From positions 1,116,001 to 1,180,000 of the forward strand of contig LSAX01000004.1 in assembly GCA_001557505.1 (NCBI GenBank): 64,000 bases of DNA. Direction: 5' to 3'. Source of the stretch: Reticulascus tulasneorum (lineage: Eukaryota > Ascomycota > Sordariomycetes > Glomerellales > Reticulascaceae). The stretch's first letter is position 1. Every line of letters begins with the position of its first letter. Positions 48,570 through 58,224 of this stretch are shown one piece after another. The position numbers were made by a program, and so were the translations under genes. Below the pieces are notes generated by a model, which searched no databases, was not told the DNA's origin, and was given only the letters and a program-made list of their open reading frames with translations.

Positions 48570-48887
48570 TTAGCAGATTATGAAAACACATCCGATATTC
48601 TGTCCCCCAAGGTCTGCCATGATCTTTCCTCCTTGGCAGGCTGAACTATAGTAATTCACAAGTGAATAACTGCCGGTGCAATCCCAGTTGTGATGGAAAC
48701 GCACATCCTGCCCCTGGTAGAGTACAGTGGCGCCCCGAATCGGGTTATGAGCTGTTAAGGGGTTTCTGCCGCAAGCCGAGACATCCATTGCCCGGACTCC
48801 GCACTCGGAGTCATGGTATAAAGTGACTTGCGTTGCGTGAGTGAAGTACGCGAATGCGTAAGGGACGAGTACATGGTTTAGTTTCAT
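48570..48887 (-). CDS. Small cysteine-rich secreted protein (105 residues)
   Basis: A single exon from the ATG at 48887. Residues 1-19 form a signal peptide (MKLNHVLVPYAFAYFTHA). The mature part starts with a beta-strand-like VTLYHDSECG and has six cysteines at about 29, 39, 70, 84, 100 and 105, enough for three disulfides. A YQGQDVRFHHNWDCTGSY segment suggests a compact beta fold, reminiscent of crystallin-like small secreted proteins, though that is only a visual impression. No activity is assigned. Confidence 0.7.
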   Translation of the reverse strand: MKLNHVLVPYAFAYFTHATQVTLYHDSECGVRAMDVSACGRNPLTAHNPIRGATVLYQGQDVRFHHNWDCTGSYSLVNYYSSACQGGKIMADLGGQNIGCVFIIC

Positions 48888-50562
48888 TGTGAGGTACTCT
48901 GATGGAACGATGCAAAGAGTCGCAGTATTCGCGTTGAAGGTTTGTGATGTCTCCAGAGTCTTGTTCGACTTTCTTCTTCTCGCTTCAGCAATCTGAGGTT
49001 GGTTATTGAATTGAAACGTAGAAACCCTTGGGTGACCTCTCTCCTTTTATCCTTTATGTGAGTTCAGCTCTATAGTCGCTTACTTCGAGTCGGCCAAACT
49101 CACATGCCGCCTAATGGGGGCTGTGTCTTCCTGAGCTCTACTCACTCTTACTTTCGTGTCTCGCATTCCAGAGCGACCGCCAATGCAACTCGGATTCAAT
49201 CGCATTCACCTGCTTTGATGCTGATCTGCAGTGGAACCCGGGTTTTAATTAAGCACGTTTCCGTTGGGCTTTGGAACTAACATTGTGAGTAAAGACTCAG
49301 CCATTACGTAATTTCTGATCGTCAAGAATACGGGACTTCAGCTCTTTTGTGCATTGTGTCACTCGCAAATAAAGGGCCAGTATTCTTGTATAGCATCTCT
49401 TATGTCTAGTTGCCAAATTACCAGGAATAGTTATACTCCACACGTCTATGCGGATGCCTATTTTCAAAGCTCTATCATTTACGACGACGTTCAATATATC
49501 GGGTAGTCAACAACACGTTTTGAGACTTGCTACAAATCTATTATATTGAGTATCTGGCGTGTAAGCTAGTTTTCGATGGCCGAGTTGCTGCTCGGGCACT
49601 ACAGACTCTCTCTTGGCCATAGCAAGATGCCAGACTGCCCATGGCATACTTGACAGCACTCGAATCATCACCAATCCCAAACGCCGTCAGATCTTTCTAC
49701 TTCATTGCCAGACGAGCATGGGCTCAACCCTTATAACCAGGGCGGGCACTGCTGTGCAAAAATTATCTCTCAGGTCTGGAATTCGAAGATCCAGCCCGGG
49801 GTGGGTTTGCATTCGTATTGGCAGGGGAGCCCTTCGTTTCCATTTCGTATTGCGTGTTGGTGTCTTATAACCGCCTTGTCCTATATCGCAGTCTGTAAAA
49901 TGCCTACGTGGTCATGATGGGGCATGAATGATGCAAAGCTTTATGGATCACAGAGCAAGACGAATGGAAAGTGGGGGCAGTTGGAGAAAGGCATCGAAGT
50001 CAGGTGTCCAGGGGCAGCCGATTTGGTGGCGCCGAGACCTCCGAAGATCGTAGATCCTGGCTCAGGGAGGACGGACTCGCTATTCGTCAGGTTGGGCACG
50101 GTTTGTAGGTTCCACATCTCGTTCAGTAATTGACCTACTACGTAGTACCCGGCACTAGCTATTACGACAGGCCACATTTGGTCATTTACTCTGGGATCAT
50201 CCCCGAGGCGGGACGGCTAGGAGCTTTTCGCAACTCTGTGCATGGATATAAGCAATCCGACCACTTTGGACAAGCAACCAAGCAATGTAGGTAGCCGCCG
50301 TCTTGGCACGCATGCCAAGGTGGCCAGCCCCTCTCTTGCTCCTCGCGCCCCAATTGTGCGGCCTCGAACAAGATGTGAAAGAGGCAATTGGGATATCACT
50401 GGATGTAGAGAGACGGTGTCTTAATATATAGCGGGACTACGATGAAAGACGTTGAGGTATGAAACGGAATGGGAGGGCCAGCCACTGCTACCACACTTGA
50501 ACCAAATGCGGGGAGGATAGTCCGTACCGCTTTTCGGACTCGAGCCTCCCCTCGCGGCCACT

Positions 50563-50610
50563 CTTTTATCCCCGTTGCGATGATAAGTCCGCTTCGGCGG
50601 GGATCAAAAG
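50563..50610. repeat. Imperfect inverted repeat (hairpin)
   Basis: The left arm CTTTTATCCCCG (50563-50574) pairs with the right arm CGGGGATCAAAAG (50598-50610) apart from one unpaired base, around a 23-base loop that contains GATAAG. It could be a hairpin, a regulator-binding palindrome or the remains of a tiny inverted-repeat element. Confidence 0.5.
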
Positions 50611-51412
50611 TCATTCACCCCCAAACCGATTAATGGCTCGTTAGAGTTCTTGGGGTGGGATTTTGAACTTCGCTTTGTCATGTGGCCCAATTACAGAGCT
50701 GTTGGTCGTGACTACAGTGCCCCATATTCCGACTTCAGATTTGTGGGACACTGCATTCGAGATTCGAAGCAAGTCATGCGCTACAAGCAAATCTCGCTTT
50801 GACAGTTCCCAGCCTACGGTTGCCTTGTGCTTCGTTAATGATGCAGCTTGACTGGGGTAGCTTCCTGGTCCCAGGGAGGCCAGCGGACTGGGCTGCTTAT
50901 TAAATGAAAAGAGTGCGAAGCAAGAAAACAATCACGTGAAAGGGTGCGCAATCAATCTAATGTCGCCGAATATCTGGAAAGCAATTAAAGAGAGTCTCCA
51001 ACCGGGTCATGGGGCTGGATTTATCAGTCAAGACTCAGCGTCACTCGACAGATTCATACGCCCCTCACCCCGCATATGCACTTTATACCCACGATCCTAC
51101 CGTAACCTAAGTGCCATAGGCTGGTAATTACTGTCGCAGCGGAGCGGATATTATCAACCACCGCAGTCTGAGATCTCGCGGCCCTGCATTGCACCGAGGT
51201 AGTCTAGATGGTCGAAAAGGATTTGTGCGATGGCCAGGTTACAGTGCGTTACTGACCCAGTTTTGGGACAAAAGATCCAAACAATGTGGGGAGCGTTTTG
51301 GGGTTTGGGCCTACGTTGTCACAAGCTTTTGACAATCTGGATCGGCTGTGGGCTTGTGGCATATGGCAAACCAGATTTGTAAGAGAGCGATCAGAATGGT
51401 ACCCAAGCAACA

Positions 51413-51419
51413 TATATAA
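51413..51419 (+). promoter_or_regulatory. TATA-like element for the 51501 gene
   Basis: TATATAA lies 88 bases upstream of the ATG at 51501, a good core-promoter spacing. Confidence 0.4.
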
Positions 51420-51500
51420 CCAAGCAGCTATCCTTCGCTAGTTACTTGGAAGCTGGTCTGTCCAAACATCATTTCTAGCTAGCAGAGCTTCAAACTTCCA

Positions 51501-52746
51501 ATGTTCTCTCTCAAGTTTTTCACCTTTGTGCTGCTGTCCGTCTTGTCAAGGGTCGGATCAGCAGCATACTGCCCCCCAGTCAACTCGATTGGCCATGCCT
51601 CTCCACAGCAATGGGTCTTTGCGAACCTCAACTGGACCCTGATCAAGAGCAAAAGATCTGGAGTAGAATATACCGCCGGGCCAGATATTGTTCGCGTCAC
51701 CTTTGACCTTCGTAGTGAATTCAATGATGCTTCGGTGCGCTGCAGCTTCGAGGGCCCAGAATTCGGAGAGAGCTATCTCAGTGACAGCGGCGGGCGGCCT
51801 GTCGTCTACAACTGGTACGAATGTACGGGTGCCAGCGAGACCATTGATACCAAGGTCCAGATGATTTGGTGGAATGATCACTCGGTCGAGGTGAATCAGA
51901 CCTGGACTTGCGGAGGCAAAGATGGTAGCCTGTAAGTTTTGTGTTTCGTTTTTAGCTCACAACCCCGATTCTCATGCCCCAGTCTGCTTTTCCACATGCC
52001 CGAATAGATCAACAGGCTAATAAGATTACCACACAAAGGACTCCATATCGTGCCACCGGAAAGGCCGTGATCCTGGGAACCTTTGACTGCAAGTATCATT
52101 CAGTGACGCAAGCCCGCCTCTGGTGCCGCGCCCACCCACAGCCAAGGGATCAACTGGCCATCGCAGCCGAAGTAGTTCAAGTCCTACCAGCTCCACCACG
52201 AAAATGCACCGCGGCGTCGTTGGAGACCCCCGATTGGAAGGTACTCGACTTCAAGTGGGTTGACAACTTCACGCCGATGGAGTGGCCCTGGTCGCAGCCG
52301 CAGCAGAACATCAGCTTCCGTCTCATCAACGAAGCCCTCGACTACTCGCCACGCATGATCTGCGAGCAGTATTTTCAGTTCACATCGAATTTTGATCAGG
52401 ACATCTATTTCAGGTGCGACGTTTTCGAGGGCGACTACAGGGACGTTCCGGAGACATCGTTCAAGTGGATGAGGCTGGAGAGGAAGCTCTATATCCAGCA
52501 AAAGTGGTGGTGCGAGGACGGCCCTAAGGGTCGGTGAGTACTCCCTGTGTTATACTCTAATCCTTTATAATGGGGGCCGCATCTAATCTGATCTGTTGAA
52601 CTAGAATCAACTTTGACAGTCGCGGCGAAAGAGCCTTTGACTTTCCGCTAAACTGCGACCAGTGGGTGGTCAGGCACGAATACTTCAACGAAACAGTCTC
52701 AAGTTGCAGTCGACCAGAATTCGAGATTCAGGGGAAATTGGTGTAA
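51501..52746 (+). CDS. Secreted protein with two related domains
   Basis: Three exons (51501-51931, 52039-52533, 52605-52746) join in phase to 355 residues. Residues 1-21 are a signal peptide (MFSLKFFTFVLLSVLSRVGSA). Two halves share a layout: a Trp-containing strand near the start (WVFANLNW / LDFKWVDNFT), a strand with IVRVTFDL / NISFRLIN, a region ending in a central Cys (VRCSFEG / FRCDVFEG), then a Trp-Cys strand (NQTWTCGG / QQKWWCED). Each ends after an intron with a glycine-containing strand closed by a cysteine (ATGKAVILGTFDC / SRGERAFDFPLNC). This looks like an internal domain duplication with an intron at the same place in each copy. I know no name for the fold; AA1-like or other beta-rich secreted domains are possible. 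The first acceptor (at 52037-52038) was chosen by phase and this symmetry. Confidence 0.72.
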
Positions 52747-53530
52747 ACGACTTAGTTCGGCATTTCAACCTGGCTGGAGACACCTTTGTACCGAGTGATG
52801 TCAGCAGCCACGTTGGCGAAGAAGGTGCCTATACCCTTGTGGGATGATTGTCAATAGTTACTATAAGTCCGAGGATTACTAGCAGACAATATATAATCCG
52901 CAATGAACCGTATTGATTGTAGTTATCCGGGAGGATGATATCACGCATGCAAAGCCCGTCATGTGACAATAGGTATCCGTCAGCAATACGAAGCCAACCA
53001 GGCACTATTCGACAAGAAGCGGGTATGGCAATCGCCCCTTTAGGAGGGTGTATTCATCTATGCTTAACTAAGGTACCTAGCACCATGAAGAATGACAGCC
53101 GGGAGGATCAAGATACATAAGCTATTCTTGTTACACCTTGACCTTCATATAACTTCCTCTGGCAGGTGTGTTTATCTATAGAGACTAGGATACCATCGAG
53201 TTATAGGTATCAAATCCATCGTTCAATTCTTTGGTCTCCTGTAGTTAATGCTATTGGTAATGGGCTCTTCATCATGCCCATACTCTATGCTTTCCTAGCG
53301 ATAGGCTGTCTAGTGATTAGGCGCATTTCAACTTCTTAGTTAGTGTACATTGCCGCTGCTAAAGTCTTTCCCCTCCGCTCTCAACCTCGACTCAGCCTTA
53401 ATATGGACCGTTTTGTCGTCATTGGCTCTTCTGCTCACTCTTTTAGCTATCTACACCTTCGGCTCCTCCTTTGCTGTTTATATGAATTTGATCTATGTTC
53501 AGTTCCATTAATAAGTAGTCATTTGGAATA
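52747..53530. other. Intergenic region, nothing recognised
   Basis: About 780 bases between convergent genes. It has no supported gene and no clear repeat. Confidence 0.5.
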
Positions 53531-56500
53531 TCAATTCGAAGATCCCCGGTTTGTCCTTGCTCGCTTGTTCGGCCCATGGTCAGCTGCATTGACACGTCCT
53601 CTCTTTCGGTAGCCAGACTCAGAAGAGAAGTATCGTGACTCCTCTTTGTTCCGAATCAGATCTACCAAGATGCTTCCGCTACTCCCCGGAAACGACGTCA
53701 AGATCTGGGGAATAATGACGTCCATGTCTAGTTCCGCTTTAATTCCGCTTTGCACCACTTTCTGTAACACCTCGGCAACAAACTTTAGTCTCTTCTGTGT
53801 CGATGATGGTTTACCGAGATAGCAAAGCTCATCAGGGATGATATCTAGGATCTCATCTAGCTGCAGTTTGACCTCTGCGGCGTCCCCCACTAGGAAATCC
53901 TTAAGCACACCTAGGCATTGGCGGCCAAACCGATAACTGTCCTCGTGACGAATCATGGCCACAATCAAGTGGGTGCATGGAAGCCAGCTTGCTGACCCGA
54001 TGCGGGCATCCTTCCGTGCTCCATATTTGAGGAATATCGAGAAGAGAGATCTTTCCACAGCAGCCCTGAATGAGACTCCGTCTAGATCGTTGCATGCTCG
54101 CTCCACGAGACGGTACCAGGGTGAGCGTGGCCTAGTGTCACTAGCCCCGTCATCGTTGATATATTTCTCTTCATTCTCAGTAGCTTGATCGTCATCAACA
54201 TTCTCACCCCCACCCCCTGTGGTCTCGACATCAAACAAAGCATCGGCATCATTGATGCCTTCATCGCTGGCGGTTTCACTACCAGATTCAGTAGCATCGT
54301 CATCAGTTAGCTCTGCGTCATCGCCATCAAAATCCCCTTTGAAATCGTAGTCCTTATAGTCATCGTAATCCTGGTTGATGTCACAGTCCAAGTCCGATTC
54401 TAGCAGGCCAATCATGACATTGACATGTCGCTGGGACCATTGAGCATGATCGACTATCTTGCAGATGGGAGAACCTAGCAGGTTACCAAAGAGCCACGCG
54501 TTGTCGTCGAACTTGGCACACACATACTCGTCCACACCGGCAAGGAGGAGCTCGGAGAGGAAGACATGGTGCGTTTCAACACCAAAGGATGCGCGATCAT
54601 TGGGCAAGGGGAACTCGAGGTACAGGTCGTCCACAGCATCGAGAAGCACAAACGCGGCATCTTTGGACTCCTCAATCGCATCATTCGCGTACACCATCGC
54701 CTGTCTCCAGTTCCAGCGTGGGGATTCTTTGGTCAGGCGAGTTGCCTCATTTGAGTGGGCCCAGAACCTGAACAGGAACACGAAGGCCTTGAGAGTTGAC
54801 ATGTTGACCAAGAAATCCGGTCCGCTCTTTTGGCGGAGATAATCCCTCATGTCTCGAGTCAAGAGGAAATCCCGCACCGTACGATGCAGAAATTCGACAC
54901 GAGAGTCCTTGACCTCGAGAAGGCCACCGCACCGGGCGTTGATGCGACGTTGGCATTGATCCAGCGAATCCTCAATCCGGTCGGCAAAGTCCCACACTAT
55001 TTCCTTGTGGAGAGCATAGTCGACATCCTCCTCTTCATACTCGCACATATGGTAGAATTGTAAACTGAGAGGTTCCTTTGCGTTCACGGCAATCCGGAGG
55101 ACGCGAGCCATTCTTTCGTGGTAGAGCGGGTCAATCGCGCTCATCATGTGTCGAAAGAAGGCCTCGAGATCAGTTGGAAGGCTCTCGAGTCTCCTTTGCA
55201 GATCGAGCATAGTGTCCCCGTTAACTAAACCATCTCGCAGCGACCGCGTCACGAGAAAGACCCACAGGAAGACGCCACGCGCCCGGTCCGTGATGTTTTG
55301 GATGATGGACTGCATCTGATCGGCCGAGAAGTATGGCTCCCTCCATCGAGAGTGCTCAGCCATACGACTCTGTGCGAAAGTCAAGATGTCCTGCCGCGTC
55401 AGGTCATGAATGCACAACTTTCGGGAAACGTCACCACCGAACGCATCCTCAAAGACATTCCATGGCCGACTAGAAAGACAGATCTTAAAGTTCGGCGACA
55501 TTGAGAGATGCTTAAGGTACTGGCATATATCGAAATGATCTCCATCGAACTCGTCAATGCCATCGATCACGACGCAGTATCGTATTGGCAAGGCCGGACT
55601 GGAGGCAATCTGCTTGAGTGTGGAGAGAAGTTCCGATAGAGTCCACTCGTCCGCAGTCGTCGTATCAGATCCATTCATTTTCGCCCATCGATGAGGCATC
55701 ATCTCGGGGATATGCTCCGGACACATGCGAAATATGTCGTAGAGCAGCGTCTGGACAAGGCCCTGCTGAGACTTCTGCATTGTCGAACCTGCCGTCCAGA
55801 AGTAATGCGCCGCAATAACGTGCTTCTTTGGACTGGCCCACTGCTCGAGCAGCTGTTGCGCTTTCTCGTGGCTAGCAATCATCTTCATCAGGGTCGACTT
55901 GCCACATCCGGCCTTCCCAGAGATCCAGAATATTCCATCTTCATGGCGTAGCCATTTGGAGAGATGATGGCTAGGGCTGAGAACGTCATCCTGGGATGTA
56001 GCTGGAGAAGAGTCCAGAATCCACTGAAACGTTTCCTTGTGAGCCATTGGAATGGTGCCATGACGATAAGTTCGAGATGGGAAATTCAAGCTCCGCAACA
56101 AAGCCTGCTCCTTTGCTACTACGGACAGGTCCTTTTGAGTCAGGAGCAAGCTCGATATCCCGTTTTCCAGCTGTTGAATGTCGTTTTCATCAACTTTAGA
56201 GAAGTTCGAACGTTGCGAAACAGATCGCTCAAAAAGGGTTTCTGCTTGAGATGATGAAGTCGTGCTTTGAGATATGCTGCCCTCAATGGTCGCCGCGGCG
56301 TCATCAATCCCGGCAGAAGGCCGCCATTGAAGCTCTGTCTTGAGCTCTTGCAAACGCGCAGCAAGAGCATCAAGCTTGGTTGTCTGGTCGACTCTCAACT
56401 TGACACTTTCGTCTCGTAGGCTATTGAGGGTCTGGAACATGGCGGACTGCTGGTGACTAGCAGTACGGATTAGTAGCTCCACGATATGAGACGTGGATAC

Positions 56501-57012
56501 GTAACATACCTCAGGAGCGGGAAAAAGTGAAGTGTCATGATGCTACGAAATCTACGGAGTCTCTCCTCGAGGCTTTGAATCTTCTTGCTACTCCAGGCTG
56601 TTCTCAATGCTGCCATAAATGACTTGAACGAGCGCCGAGTCGACCCATCTATGCGAAGTTGCCGAACGGCATCAATGAGTTGGCCGCAGAGGAGCTTACA
56701 ATCGGCGGCCAGGTCCTCCAACGACCGGATATGAGTCTCCAGATCAGCGTGTGACTCATTGCTGAGGCCATCGAGACTGGCAGCTAGCCGCTGTAGATAC
56801 GTATCGGATCTGTTCGCGACCTCGTTCTTCGGGCGCTGCAGTCCCGAGCTGAGAGCACTGAGCTTCCCGTAGACATTCTCTAACTCGACATTCCGCTGAG
56901 TCGTCCCTTCAAGAGAATCGGAGATCTCAACGCCGGTCAAGATCAGCTCTGACGCGAACTGCACGAATTGCACGACGTTGCTGGCCAGGCTGAGCCCGGC
57001 GAGGGTTTCCAT
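53531..57012 (-). CDS. NACHT NLR (STAND) protein without C-terminal repeats
   Basis: Two exons (57012-56510 and 56456-53531) with a GTATGT...GCTAG intron and a CTAAT branch site give 1142 residues with no break. Residues 1-160 form a fungal STAND N-terminal helical domain (METLAGLSLASNVVQFVQFASELI). A linker with coiled-coil character follows, then the NACHT domain: P-loop SGKAGCGKSTL at about 348-356 and Walker B VVIDGIDEFDG at about 463-470, then FKICLSSRPW and a winged-helix region with VEFLHRTVRDFL. The C-terminal third has no WD40, ankyrin or TPR repeats. Instead it holds a long acidic tract (Asp/Glu-rich, about residues 860-940) and ends in a basic KRGRVNAADHGPNKRART segment that could be a nuclear signal. 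This layout (NACHT plus degenerate C-terminal region) is frequent in fungal NLRs. It is divergent from the NLR at 58225. Confidence 0.92.
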
Positions 57013-58224
57013 TGCGTGCGGCGGTCGTGCTGTGCCTACAATAACGATTCATCAATAGTAGAAGCTGCGAGCCAGCAATACGTCTCATGGCGGGCCTCTG
57101 TAACGATAGGACAAACGAAATGACATTGAAGAGACATTAGCACCCCCAGGTAAAGCGAGCCTGGATTTGAATATCCTCCAGAGCCCACAAGATCGCCTTG
57201 CCTCGAGTTGCGACTCCGCCACCACCGTCGCGCCCGCCCGGCTCGGGCCCCTGCCAGTTGATTGCGGATTAGGTCGTCCAGCTAGGGTTATTAGTCCGCT
57301 ACAGAGGACCGACATCGGTTTTACTGGGGTCTTTAAGTTCTTCAGAGCACGGACCAAGACTACATAAGTTATCGTAGTTCTAGTAAAGATCATCTTCCAA
57401 GGTGGCTGACAATTGGCGTTAAAATGGAGAATTTATCGAGTCCGACCGCTGTGAGGAGGTACCAGGCGCTAGTAATTACTACCAGGTCCACTAAAGCTGG
57501 CTTGAACCTGTCACGGGTGCCAGCTGCAGTCCGAGACCAATAACAGCGCACTAATTATACGGTCCATATTACACACTGCAGTGTCCGTCTCCTGCTGATA
57601 GCCACCATAATGACAATCGTTTCCGCCCGTCGTTACTCCTCGAATTCTTTCTTTAATGAACGTCTATCTGATACCGAGCATGATATTACCATAGAATGGA
57701 AGGCCATTGTCTCTTAATCACTCTTTAAAATCATCTTTCTTTAGATGAGGAAACATAGCAATTACGCGGTGATCTGAGAGCGCGTGATAAGCCACTGCTG
57801 AAAAAAAGGAGCATTTGACAAGCCTGTGGACCTCGAATGTTCACCTCAATAGGATCCAGGTCGTCTCGAGTCTCCACCGAAGAAGACAAATCGGGGGTTT
57901 AATCGGCAGCCCCAGGAGTATCAAGTGCATAAAGCCTACAAACCACCATCTCGGGAGGGAGTACGGACGAATGTACCTGCAATCTGAGTATGACCACTAT
58001 GATGGAAACGATCTATTAGAGTATGCAAGCAGGGCTACCCTGGGTCGAATGACGGAGCCCAACTTCAGCCGCATGCAAGCTGGCGACTAAAAGATTCACC
58101 TACTTCGCAAGCACGATCAAATCTGTCTTGATCGCCTTGTCCTCATCTGTTCTCTGATTACAAGACGAACTCTGGGTTGCTATAGTCTCCAATAGACTAT
58201 GAGTCTATAAAAGACTAAATCGCA
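57013..58224. promoter_or_regulatory. Shared intergenic region of two divergent NLR genes
   Basis: The 1.2-kb spacer lies between the start codons of two head-to-head NLR genes and must contain both promoters. I see no gene in it and no obvious TATA box close to either start, apart from a TATAAAAGA run about 15 bases upstream of the 58225 ATG, which is too near to act as a normal TATA. Confidence 0.5.

Larger units (their letters stand above)
48888..51500. other. 2.6-kb intergenic region, one inverted repeat
   Basis: No coding sequence I can support; the best frames (49613-49917 plus) have no domain or splicing. A 12/13-base inverted repeat lies at 50563-50610 (listed separately). Confidence 0.45.
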
